In this document: piece by piece, positions 44,712-52,170 of the stretch
How positions within the stretch are numbered: the stretch's first letter is position 1
Layout of the letters: every line of letters starts with the position of its first letter
The notes under the pieces: generated by a model
The model's input: only the letters and a program-made list of their open reading frames with translations
Told to the model about the DNA's origin: nothing
Databases searched by the model: none
From: DASUVM01 sp036378955
Lineage (GTDB): Bacteria > Patescibacteriota > Saccharimonadia > Saccharimonadales > Saccharimonadaceae
DNA length: 64,000 bases
Direction: 5' to 3'
NCBI GenBank assembly: GCA_036378955.1
Contig: DASUVM010000008.1
Span: 1 to 64,000, forward strand
Made by a program: the position numbers and the translations under genes

Positions 44712-45470
44712 ATGGAAGCACTTGGCGGATTCGGCGTTTTTCTTGTCATTATTATTTTCATCTTAATTTTAAGTGGTATTAAAATTATCAACCAATACGA
44801 ACGCGGTGTTGTATTAACGCTGGGCCGGTTTACGGGGGTTCGTCAACCGGGCTTACGGGTGATTGTGCCGATTTTTCAGCGTATGATTAAAGTTGATGTG
44901 CGCTCAACGCCAATCGATGTACCGAAGCAAGAGGTAATAACGCGCGATAACGTAACGGTTGGGGTTGATGCAGTGGTGTATTTGCGCGTGGTCGACCCAG
45001 CCAAAGCGGTGCTTGAAACTACCAATTATTGGTATGCAACCAGCCAGTTTGCTCAGGCCGCACTACGCGATGTTACTGGAAATGTTGATCTTGATGACCT
45101 CTTAAGCAAACGTGAAGAGGTGAGTCAGCAAATTAAACAAATTGTCGATGCTCAAACCGACGCGTGGGGTATCGATGTCGAAACCGTTAAAGTGCAAAAT
45201 ATTGAACTGCCACAGGATATGAAACGCGCCATGGCTCGACAGGCCGAGGCTGAGCGTGAGCGTCGTGCTGTTATTATTACCGCCGAAGGTGAAAAAGCTG
45301 CTGCCCAAGCTGTGGCCGATGCCGCCGCTATGCTTACTAAAATTCCCGGTGGCATAAACATACGCACCCTGCAAACACTCGAGAAAATCAGCACAGAACC
45401 TAGCCAAAAGACACTTTTTGTTTTGCCTGCCGAGCTAACAGAAACCCTTAGTAAGATTATTCATAAATAA
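44712..45470 (+). CDS. Slipin/stomatin-like SPFH protein
   Basis: 252 residues. One N-terminal membrane helix, then the SPFH domain (INQYERGVVLTLGRFTGVRQPGLRVIVP, VITRDNVTVGVDAVVY) and a coiled C-terminal region (AEAERERRAVIITAEGEKAAAQA). It forms membrane-bound oligomers; no NfeD partner gene is next to it here. AAAGGAG upstream of ATG and TATACT further upstream. Confidence 0.93.
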   Translation: MEALGGFGVFLVIIIFILILSGIKIINQYERGVVLTLGRFTGVRQPGLRVIVPIFQRMIKVDVRSTPIDVPKQEVITRDNVTVGVDAVVYLRVVDPAKAVLETTNYWYATSQFAQAALRDVTGNVDLDDLLSKREEVSQQIKQIVDAQTDAWGIDVETVKVQNIELPQDMKRAMARQAEAERERRAVIITAEGEKAAAQAVADAAAMLTKIPGGINIRTLQTLEKISTEPSQKTLFVLPAELTETLSKIIHK

Positions 45471-45489
45471 AGAGTTACTTAGGACAAAA

Positions 45490-45538
45490 CCCCCGCCATG
45501 GCGAGACTGTCCTTTATTGGACGGCGCGCCGCAGGGGG
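45490..45538 (-). terminator. Terminator for minus-strand transcript with ribozyme
   Basis: CCCCC (45490-45494) pairs with GGGGG (45534-45538) with further inner pairing; in the minus-strand transcript TTTTGTCC follows. It ends the transcript of the gene at 46350-45700. Confidence 0.7.
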
Positions 45539-45589
45539 TGAGGGTAGGTAATGGCTACCAGAACGTAAGTCGCTCTACTCTAAATAGAG

Positions 45590-45644
45590 GGAGCCTTTCG
45601 TCCTTTTTGGACTCATCAGTATAGCTTGCAGCTATAGAGGCTCC
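45590..45644 (-). ncRNA. Hammerhead ribozyme (type III)
   Basis: Read on the minus strand: stem III GGAGCC (45644-45639), then UC, stem I UAUAGC-UGCAA-GCUAUA (45636-45620), core CUGAUGA (45619-45613), stem II GUCC-AAAAA-GGAC (45612-45600), GAAA (45599-45596) and the closing strand of stem III GGCUCC (45595-45590). Every invariant base of the hammerhead core is present: CUGAUGA, GAA, the A15.1-U16.1 pair, and C17 before the cut. Cleavage would fall between 45637 and 45636. Open ends are in stem III. It lies 55 nt after the stop of the minus-strand gene, in its 3' untranslated region, between an 8-bp stem (CGAGGCAG/CTGCCTCG, 45647-45692) and a terminator. Confidence 0.92.
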
Positions 45645-45699
45645 GTCGAGGCAGCCCCGCGTCCGCTAGGGCGCAAATACTGAACTGCCTCGCCCTTAA

Positions 45700-46350
45700 C
45701 TACCGGATCCAGGCACCGCGTGTCATGAGCGCAAAGCCCAAGAGGGCTGCGTAGCAGACTATTGACTGGCTGCGTCGTTCTACAAGGAGAAGAATCTTGA
45801 CCTTGTGGAGACGTGTTACATAGCTTTCGTACTCGTAGTAGAGCTCCATGTTGGGCTGAGGCTTGGTCTTTACTTCCTCCTGAATCTTGACGGTGTTCGC
45901 CAGGTACTCGTCTCCCTCTGACTCACCTTTTTGCCGTGGTCGCCTCCACACTTTCCATTTGGCGCAGATCGCAATGAAGAGAACGGCGGTACTGAAGGCG
46001 ATAAGAGTGAAGCCCAGGCGAATATATAGCTTGCTTGCGCTGCTAGAGCCGTCACTTGCAAGCAGACTGCTGCTAAGCCCACCGAAGAGTGCCAAGCCGA
46101 CGAGCATGTAGTTTGACCGCTCGGCAGTCTCCTTCATGCTTGCGCGACGGTTTTTGGCCCGGTTACGTGTCCATTCCAGCACACGCTGCTTGGCGTCGAG
46201 TTCGAGTTTGCCCCAGTTTACCCTTCGTTGTTCAACGATCTCCTTAGGGATATTTGGCACGATCCCCGTAAAGAAAGCTTTGATGAGTCTCCAGGTTCGT
46301 TTCAATGACCAAGGGATTTTCGGATCGGAAAGCATTGCCACGTACGACAC
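45700..46350 (-). CDS. Orphan membrane protein with hammerhead in its 3' UTR
   Basis: 216 residues. A cytoplasmic basic N-terminal part, two membrane helices (NYMLVGLALFGGLSSSLLA and KLYIRLGFTLIAFSTAVLFIAI), a charged loop and a third weak hydrophobic segment near the C-terminus. The layout resembles SLATT-type two-helix proteins known as effectors in conflict systems, but I cannot confirm this. Single-gene unit with GC-rich codons and a structured 3' region. Confidence 0.65.
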   Translation of the reverse strand: MSYVAMLSDPKIPWSLKRTWRLIKAFFTGIVPNIPKEIVEQRRVNWGKLELDAKQRVLEWTRNRAKNRRASMKETAERSNYMLVGLALFGGLSSSLLASDGSSSASKLYIRLGFTLIAFSTAVLFIAICAKWKVWRRPRQKGESEGDEYLANTVKIQEEVKTKPQPNMELYYEYESYVTRLHKVKILLLVERRSQSIVCYAALLGFALMTRGAWIR

Positions 46351-46486
46351 GATTATCCTTAAGTTGGTTGTTAAGGTTACAAATACTATATCATGTAACC
46401 TATGTAAGTCAATAATCTACCTCTGTGAGATCCTTGTCACGAGCGGATATATTTGGTACGATAGAAAAGCTTATAACAAAATGTGT

Positions 46487-46562
46487 GGCTCTTTAGCTCA
46501 GTTGGTAGAGCAGAGGCCTGAAGAGCCTTGTGTCCCCAGTTCGAGTCTGGGAGGAGCCACCA
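46487..46562 (+). tRNA. tRNA-Phe(GAA)
   Basis: Acceptor GGCTCTT/AGGAGCC, encoded ACCA; D-loop AGTTGGTA; anticodon loop CTGAAGA (GAA); T-loop TTCGAGT. Start of a set of T-arm repeats that extends to 49.35 kb. Confidence 0.96.
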
Positions 46563-46650
46563 AGATTATCAACAGATACAAAAAGTTCCAGAATTTATTT
46601 TCTGGGACTTTTTGTTTGTGGCCGTCTCTGTTATTTCAGTTCGAGTCTGG
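46563..46650 (+). repeat. tRNA-Phe tail with terminator and first T-arm copy
   Basis: AACAGATAC, then a hairpin (AGTTCC with GGGACT) and T run, then CTGTTATTTC and the T-arm copy CAGTTCGAGTCTGG at 46637-46650, exactly 100 nt after the original at 46537. Same design as the two tRNA-Leu tails. Confidence 0.8.
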
Positions 46651-46688
46651 TAAGGCATAAAATGTCGAGTGATGTGGATGTGACGAAC

Positions 46689-46720
46689 TTGACCGTAATC
46701 GTATCATCGTGATACGATTA
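46689..46720 (+). promoter_or_regulatory. Promoter and perfect operator of the fic gene
   Basis: TTGACC (46689-46694) and TACGAT (46713-46718, TG one base upstream) with an 18-bp spacer. TAATCGTATCA (46696-46706) and TGATACGATTA (46710-46720) are exact 11-bp inverted arms around 3 bp and cover the spacer and -10 box. A further half-site, TGATACGAA, starts within the coding region. The winged-helix part of the Fic protein is the obvious candidate to bind here. Confidence 0.75.
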
Positions 46721-46726
46721 GAGCAT

Positions 46727-47767
46727 ATGAATGATACGAATATATTATCGGTTTTTGTAAGGGATGAGCCGCTTAGCTCGTCGGAGGTTGCAGATTTAAA
46801 TCAAAATAAGCAGTCTCTTGTTACTGTGAAGAGGCAGCTAAGCGCACTGACGAAAGCTGGATACTTAGATCAATCCGGTGCTGGTCGATCTGTGAAATAT
46901 ACGTTAGCTAAAAAGGGCTGGCTTTTGCGACCGTTTAACGTTCAAAAATATTTTGAGAATGCGCCCGATGATCGCTTAAAGAAAACCCATTTCCAATTTG
47001 GCGTCCTGGAGCCCCCCTACGTAGAGCTGTTTACATCAAGTGAACTTGCGCGGCTTGAGGAGGCAACTGACAAGTATCGTGCAAATGCTGCGAAGAGCGA
47101 TGCCAGCACTCACAAAAAAGAACTCATGCGTTTTATCGTTGAATTTTCGTGGAAGACATCTCAGATTGAAGGTAATACCTATGACCTAATCTCTACAGAG
47201 CGTCTCTTGCTTTATGGAGAGAAGTCACCCACAAACACTGAATTTGAAGCACAGATGATCCTTAATCAAAAGGAGGCTCTTGAGTTTATTCTAGAGAACA
47301 TCGAATTGTGGAAAAGTCCGAAACTAAGTTCGTTGGAGGCGCTCCATACGCTCGTAGGTAAGAAGTTAGGCATTACAAGAAACCTGCGTAAGACGATAGT
47401 GGGTATTACGGGTACGAACTATCGCCCGCTTGAAAGTGAGTTTCAAATACAGGATGCTCTGGAGCTACTGTTTAAAAATATTGCTGCCGCAAATAATATC
47501 TATGAAAAGGCTCTGTTGTCTGTGCTTGGGCTTAGCTATATCCAACCGTTTGTAGATGGTAATAAACGTACGAGTCGATTGCTTGCTAACGCTATTTTAC
47601 TTACTGATAACTATTCACCTATATCCTATCGAAGTGTTGACGATCGAGCGTATAAGGAGGCTTGCTTGATATTTTACGAGCAGAATAGCATAGAGCCATT
47701 CAAAGAACTGTTTATTGAGCAGTATGTATTTGCGGCTAACAACTATAATATCGCTAGTATTCAATAA
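46727..47767 (+). CDS. Fic family protein with N-terminal winged helix
   Basis: 346 residues. The first ~65 residues form a winged-helix DNA-binding domain (SSSEVADLNQNKQSLVTVKRQLSALTKAGYL). An inhibitory motif T-SQI-EGN (~145-151) fits the [S/T]xxxE[G/N] of class II Fic proteins. The active loop reads IQPFVDGNKRTSR, where the usual HPFxxGN(G/K)R has Gln in place of the catalytic His. The anion-holding GNKR is intact. ATG 46727 lies 8 nt after the -10 box; GTG 46709 in frame is inside the operator. Flanked by T-arm repeats. Confidence 0.88.
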   Translation: MNDTNILSVFVRDEPLSSSEVADLNQNKQSLVTVKRQLSALTKAGYLDQSGAGRSVKYTLAKKGWLLRPFNVQKYFENAPDDRLKKTHFQFGVLEPPYVELFTSSELARLEEATDKYRANAAKSDASTHKKELMRFIVEFSWKTSQIEGNTYDLISTERLLLYGEKSPTNTEFEAQMILNQKEALEFILENIELWKSPKLSSLEALHTLVGKKLGITRNLRKTIVGITGTNYRPLESEFQIQDALELLFKNIAAANNIYEKALLSVLGLSYIQPFVDGNKRTSRLLANAILLTDNYSPISYRSVDDRAYKEACLIFYEQNSIEPFKELFIEQYVFAANNYNIASIQ

Positions 47768-47845
47768 AGCTCGCCTCAATATCCAGTTCCTCTATCCGTT
47801 CGCATAAAATAATTACTCCCTCAAAAGTACAGTTCCAGTTTTCCC

Positions 47846-47950
47846 TGACCTGGTCCACCAAGAGATTATTACAGATATGGAAATCTCCGGTAATTGAGCC
47901 AGAGATTTTTATTTTATGTGTTTACCACTGTTATTGTAGTTCAAGTCTGG
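47846..47950 (+). repeat. Degenerate tRNA tail with second T-arm copy
   Basis: GTCCACCAAGAGATTATTACAGATA looks like the 3' end of a tRNA plus tail (compare ACCAAGATTATCAACAGATA after tRNA-Phe; quoted in parts here: CCACCAAGAG, ATTATTACAGATA). A hairpin AAATCTC/GAGATTT with a T run follows, then CTGTTATTGTAGTTCAAG and TCTGG ending at 47950. So this is a second complete tail unit without an intact tRNA, placed after the fic gene. Confidence 0.7.
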
Positions 47951-48063
47951 CAAGGTAGAGCGGCAGATGCTACTCTTAGGTCTGTAAGAATATTCATTAA
48001 TGACAAAGAATAAAAGGAACTATAAGAAGCGAGTCATAACTCTCATTGAGGAAAAGGTCAAGC

Positions 48064-48383
48064 ATGATTGTTGAGTACGCCGTTGACCGAAAACGTTGGG
48101 CGGAGATGAATATTCTTGACCAGATGGGAAACATTTACAGTGAAATTGGCCGGACATTTAAAGCACAGCAGAATCATGATGAGGAAAGATATGCCCAAGC
48201 TTTGCTAAGGGCTAGTGATCTTTTTGATGCCATACAGTAGCTCTTGTCGAGCAATGGTCACCAAAGCTGAAAGAGGTATTTCGTGCCAAGGAAGAGCTCT
48301 TAAATGCATGTGTAGCTAAAATCCGGAAGATCAACGAGGGCTTGACCGCTATTTCATGCAGTTTGCAATCGCGGCCCGACTAA
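48064..48383 (+). pseudogene. Frameshifted small hypothetical gene
   Basis: ATG 48064 opens a 58-residue frame ending RASDLFDAIQ at TAG 48238-48240. In the -1 frame the coding continues from 48237 as VALVEQWSPKLKEVFRAKEE and on to TAA at 48381-48383, with the same amphipathic helical character. The two parts read like one ~105-residue helical protein broken by a single-base change. Function unknown. Confidence 0.5.
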
Positions 48384-48472
48384 CTCGTTAGTTTGCGTCT
48401 ATGCTCTTCTCAATATCTAATAAATTCTAGATTTTGTCAGAGATTTTATCTAACCGCTTGCAAAGAGGTGAG

Positions 48473-48513
48473 AAGCCCCACATCTACAGTTCTTGTTGAA
48501 GTTCGATGCGGGG
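48473..48513 (-). terminator. Terminator of XRE gene at 48556
   Basis: In the minus-strand transcript GCCCCGCATC pairs with GATGTGGGGC; followed by TTCTCACC, so the T tract is weak. Confidence 0.5.
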
Positions 48514-48555
48514 CGAGGCTCATTCGACATTCAGGAGCGATTGCGCTTGTTTTAC

Positions 48556-49065
48556 CTATTGCCGAAGAGCGGATTCTGGCGAGAACTCTCGAAGAAGGTT
48601 GCCCAGATTTGGTATGGTCAGCCCTAGCAAGGTGGCCATTTCTTTGATGACCTCATGGTTCAGCTGAATCACGCTGGAATCATCAGGGGCAAGCGCAAGG
48701 TGATTCTTTGCCCATTGGCGCAACATACTCGGCAAATCATGATCGGTAGCTGCGAGTTTGTCAAGATCGATACTCAGGCCGCTGGCGTGCAGCTCAGTCT
48801 CTATCCGTTGTAGCGCCAGGTCAAGGAGCTCACCCGGCTTTACGCCGAGTGTTCGGCATATCTCTGCGAGGCGATGGGTAGGACAGGCACGCGTTCCTAG
48901 TTCGTAGCAAGCATAGGTATTGACTGGCATATCCATACGACCTGCTAGGATCCGTATAGACCATCCCTTTTCTTGGCGTGCGCGTCGCAGTTCTTCGCCG
49001 ATTGCTCGAATAATCAAAGTGTCTGCTTTGGTTTGAGTATTTTTACTGCCTTTTTTCTTGGACAT
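48556..49065 (-). CDS. XRE family transcriptional regulator
   Basis: 169 residues. HTH_XRE at ~20-75 (IGEELRRARQEKGWSIRILAGRMDMPVNTYACYELGTR, shown in part). The C-terminal part is helical and of unknown role. GC-rich codons. It lies in the third unit of the tRNA-Phe repeat region, between T-arm copies at 47937 and 49340. Confidence 0.85.
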   Translation of the reverse strand: MSKKKGSKNTQTKADTLIIRAIGEELRRARQEKGWSIRILAGRMDMPVNTYACYELGTRACPTHRLAEICRTLGVKPGELLDLALQRIETELHASGLSIDLDKLAATDHDLPSMLRQWAKNHLALAPDDSSVIQLNHEVIKEMATLLGLTIPNLGNLLREFSPESALRQ

Positions 49066-49463
49066 TACTCAACCTCACGATCGTTGTGCTGCCTGCTTAT
49101 TGCCCGCATACCGGGCTTTCGAAAAAGGCGTCGGGAGCGGGTGCGCCCCTGACGTTACGCCTATGTTATTAATCGCATGCGTTAAACTGCTTGTCAAGCA
49201 TGCGATCCTTCATTACGCTCCGAAAGCAACATAATCAGCATGTCGCATGGGTGGCACTTCTATGAGATCATCAAAGATATAATTTAGTTTCCCTGGCATG
49301 GCCCTGGAATTTTTTTGTTGCAATCATTTTTTGTTATACTAGTTCGAGCCTGGTCGAAAGAATTTCATCTTGCAACTGGCTAAATATTTAAGAGAGGAAA
49401 TTATTGAGATGAGCGAGAGCCTGGCTTCGTCAGAGATTGACCGTATCGCAAACATAATACAGC
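49066..49463. other. Intergenic region with third T-arm copy
   Basis: About 400 bp without a convincing gene. It holds the XRE promoter (minus strand), a T-rich tail at 49309-49335, and the T-arm copy TAGTTCGAGCCTGG at 49340-49353. Confidence 0.6.
49331..49353 (+). repeat. Third T-arm copy of tRNA-Phe type
   Basis: TTGTTATACT followed by AGTTCGAGCCTGG. Aligns over 23 bases with the copies at 46628-46650 and 47928-47950 (CTGTTATTNNAGTTCRAGTCTGG pattern, given here as consensus parts CTGTTATT and AGTTCRAGTCTGG). Confidence 0.7.
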
Positions 49464-50225
49464 GTGGCCCCTTATGAAGGGTATCCTTCATTAGAAAATC
49501 GTTTGCGCCTAGGAACGGCTGGACTGCGTTTAGCTGGTGAAACACTCATTGTGCCTGACGGACCATGGTATGTGAGTGGTCATATGAATCGTCAAGATCA
49601 AACTGAGGATGTCCTTGACCTTGAAGTTCCTACTCAAAAAGCCAAAGTTGACACGGATTTGTCTGATGTGTGGCAAGAAGCTGGGCTCCTGCTGGATCAA
49701 TATGGGCGCCCGATTCATCCGTATTGGCGACAGTTACTCGCGGACGAACGAATAGGCTTGCCTACCGGGGTTGGGTTTTTTTGGAGACTTGGCCCGAACG
49801 CCACTGCCGCCGCCGTTGCTTACCGCAGATATCGCGAGGATGATGAGCCGGAACTGCTTCTGATAAAACGCCTGAAAGGTGGCCAGTGGGCTTTGCCTGG
49901 TGGCTTTGTAGATAGAAAAAAAGACAAATCTGCTATTACAACTGCACGCCGCGAGACGGGCGAAGAAACGCAGCTTGAAGATATAGGCGGAACTGACGAA
50001 GTTATTTTACATAAAATACCTGTAGGACTGCGTGATACATTGCACGCCTGGACGGAGAATACTGTTGTATTAGTGCGTGGAGACCAAGATTACTTATTTG
50101 ATACCGAACCATCACCGGGTGATGATGCAGTAGATGTAGGATGGTTTCAACGCGATCAAATTGCTCAGTTGGATATTTTTGGTGCCCATGCTGGGTATAT
50201 TGAGCTAGCTTATTCACGTATTTAA
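49464..50225 (+). CDS. NUDIX hydrolase
   Basis: 253 residues from GTG 49464. The Nudix box is GGFVDRKKDKSAITTARRET followed by GEETQL: REtxEE is intact and the first Glu of the box is replaced by Asp. A ~100-residue N-terminal extension precedes the domain. It would hydrolyse a nucleoside diphosphate linked compound. CATAAT lies 5 nt before the GTG, so the start may be leaderless; other starts further in cannot be excluded. Confidence 0.82.
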   Translation: MAPYEGYPSLENRLRLGTAGLRLAGETLIVPDGPWYVSGHMNRQDQTEDVLDLEVPTQKAKVDTDLSDVWQEAGLLLDQYGRPIHPYWRQLLADERIGLPTGVGFFWRLGPNATAAAVAYRRYREDDEPELLLIKRLKGGQWALPGGFVDRKKDKSAITTARRETGEETQLEDIGGTDEVILHKIPVGLRDTLHAWTENTVVLVRGDQDYLFDTEPSPGDDAVDVGWFQRDQIAQLDIFGAHAGYIELAYSRI

Positions 50226-50465
50226 TGCCTCCAATAGCCAGCCCCTATTTTGAGTTTGAGCAGGGAGCTGAGGGTGAAGGTATTTGCGGTTCCATATATA
50301 ATTTCTTTTAGTTAATGCAGCTAGCTGGCGCCTTTCTTTTAGCTGCACTGGCGATATTATTAAGTCCAGTGGGGCAAAAAAACGCCTTTAGACAATGAGA
50401 AAATGCTTGTTTTCACATAGTTGTACTTAAGGCAAGCATAGGCATTTTAAAAATAAACAGCTTGT

Positions 50466-51647
50466 TTACAGCTTTAACTCTCTGAAGGCATTGCGTAGAG
50501 CATCATATGCGGGTTTGGGCGAGCCATCGTGGCGTCGCAAGCCGAACCCTCCTTCATTATCACGCCGAGGAAGATAATAATCGCTATCTGTATATACAAA
50601 CAAAGGGCCAACTCCCAGCTTTTTATACCAGTCTTCTATGCCTTCTTGGACTATCCTGGCCTGCGTTTTTTCATCGACATGATCTGGCAAGATATGATCA
50701 GACGGCTTAGGGTGGGTTGGTGTCGTGCCTATCGTGCTGGCACCAAATTCGGTCGCCCATAGTAGTAGGTCGGAGCGGCCGGCACCATCTAAGATAGCTC
50801 GCAAATTTAAGCCCGGGTCGCTACCGTCAACCGTAAAGAAGGCATTCCAGATCTTTTTGTCTCGAGGGGTGGCGGGATAGGTATAGGGATGGATCCCGAT
50901 TGCTGTAATTTCTCCACGAGTAAGGTGCGGAAGCATGCCGCGCAAAAAATCGCTTTGCCGCATACCCCTTGAAGGCGAGGGCTCAAACATGGGCGCCATA
51001 CCGCCCGTTACAATAGCAACTGAAGGGTCAACCGCACGCATTGCCTGTGCGGTGCGTGATGCAAACCTAGCAAAACTAATAGGGTTTATCTCAAGCTCGC
51101 CTTGCTTATTGACATCCTTCCAGCCGCCTACAAGATTAGGCTCATTCCAAAGCTCCCAGGCGCTTACCTCAGGAAAGCGGTAGCGCTCGGCTGTCTTGGA
51201 TGCAAAGCGAGCGAACTCACGGTTACTGCGCGGGGCGCACTTCTGCTGGGCTGAGGGGTTATGACCGGCCAATGCCTTGCATTGAGGCGTTCTTGCCCAC
51301 TTAGGTGTGTAGGCAAGCACACCCATAATCTTAAGCCCGGCCCGATTAGCGGCGTTCACCACCTTATCATGAAAATAGAATTGAAATTCATTAGCATTTC
51401 TTGGTTGAATAACTACCCAAGTAAAGTCTACTCGAATCCATGTCGCTCCCAGCTGTTTAATGTCTTCAAGGCGATTTTCTAAAGCGTCGGGGGGCATATT
51501 AAGCAATGACCCACCAGTTGATATACCTAGCCCGCTGTCGCTAGCTTGAGGCAAAGCCACGACAGGCCAGCAGGTGAAAAAACTCATAAGAAACGCCGCA
51601 AAAACAGCTTTAGTACTGCAAATGATATTTTTAGCACGATGGTTCAT
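50466..51647 (-). CDS. Secreted glycoside hydrolase (cellulase-like TIM barrel)
   Basis: 393 residues from ATG 51647. Signal peptide (KAVFAAFLMSFFTCWPVVALPQA). The TIM barrel has acid/base Glu in SAWELWNEPNLVGGW and a likely nucleophile Glu in LLLWATEFGAS near the end, as in clan GH-A (GH5/GH39-like). It would act on a polysaccharide outside the cell, perhaps of the host. GGAGG lies about 10 nt upstream. Starts further upstream (to 51722) would place charged residues before the signal peptide. Confidence 0.82.
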   Translation of the reverse strand: MNHRAKNIICSTKAVFAAFLMSFFTCWPVVALPQASDSGLGISTGGSLLNMPPDALENRLEDIKQLGATWIRVDFTWVVIQPRNANEFQFYFHDKVVNAANRAGLKIMGVLAYTPKWARTPQCKALAGHNPSAQQKCAPRSNREFARFASKTAERYRFPEVSAWELWNEPNLVGGWKDVNKQGELEINPISFARFASRTAQAMRAVDPSVAIVTGGMAPMFEPSPSRGMRQSDFLRGMLPHLTRGEITAIGIHPYTYPATPRDKKIWNAFFTVDGSDPGLNLRAILDGAGRSDLLLWATEFGASTIGTTPTHPKPSDHILPDHVDEKTQARIVQEGIEDWYKKLGVGPLFVYTDSDYYLPRRDNEGGFGLRRHDGSPKPAYDALRNAFRELKL

Positions 51648-52094
51648 AGCTTCTCTGCCTCCGAAGAAGATCGCCTTCTGCCTATTATCTTTTAGCATCG
51701 CAATATAACTATCAGTATACAATACGGCGTATCTGCTGCACGCGTATATCTGAACCGAAGCAGTTTTCGATTTGAGCTAGCCATTAGAGTCGCCCGGAAA
51801 ACCCCGAAGGTGAAGGGCATTACATAGCCATCGTCACCTCAGACTCGTACACATTACCCTTTGTACTCCGAGCTTAGTGAAAATTAGTTGCTATTTGCCG
51901 TAGGAATTTGCCTTTGGCTAACCCACGGCTATTCTCTTCTCGCTCGAAAGCGCCGAGTCTGGTGTAGTGTTTCATGTGTACGTAGTATCAAGTGAAACTG
52001 CCAGTGTTGCGGTGGGGGCTTTAGGGCGATGCTATCCTTTCGCGCCACCCTTGAATTACCCGCTCATTTTATGTATAATCACTCTCGACAACAT
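51648..52094. other. Intergenic region before tRNA-Gly
   Basis: 447 bp with no gene I can support. TATAAT at 52073-52078 is a likely promoter of tRNA-Gly. Confidence 0.55.
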
Positions 52095-52170
52095 GCGGGT
52101 TTAGCTCAGTTGTTAGAGCACTTCCTTGCCATGGAAGGGGCCAGGAGTTAGAGTCTCCTAACCCGCACCA
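52095..52170 (+). tRNA. tRNA-Gly(GCC) with U19 and A56
   Basis: Acceptor GCGGGTT/AACCCGC with encoded ACCA; anticodon stem CTTCC/GGAAG, loop TTGCCAT (GCC); T-stem AGGAG/CTCCT. The D-loop is AGTTGTTA, so position 19 is U, not G. The T-loop is TTAGAGT, so position 56 is A, not C. The two changes together keep a Watson-Crick pair at the elbow. Its 3' end overlaps the end of the recombinase gene. Confidence 0.93.

Noticed and set aside
51780..51795. ATTAGAGTC as another tRNA-Gly T-arm copy
   Set aside because: Only the nine-base core matches; the upstream CTGT(N)GCATT block and hairpin are absent.
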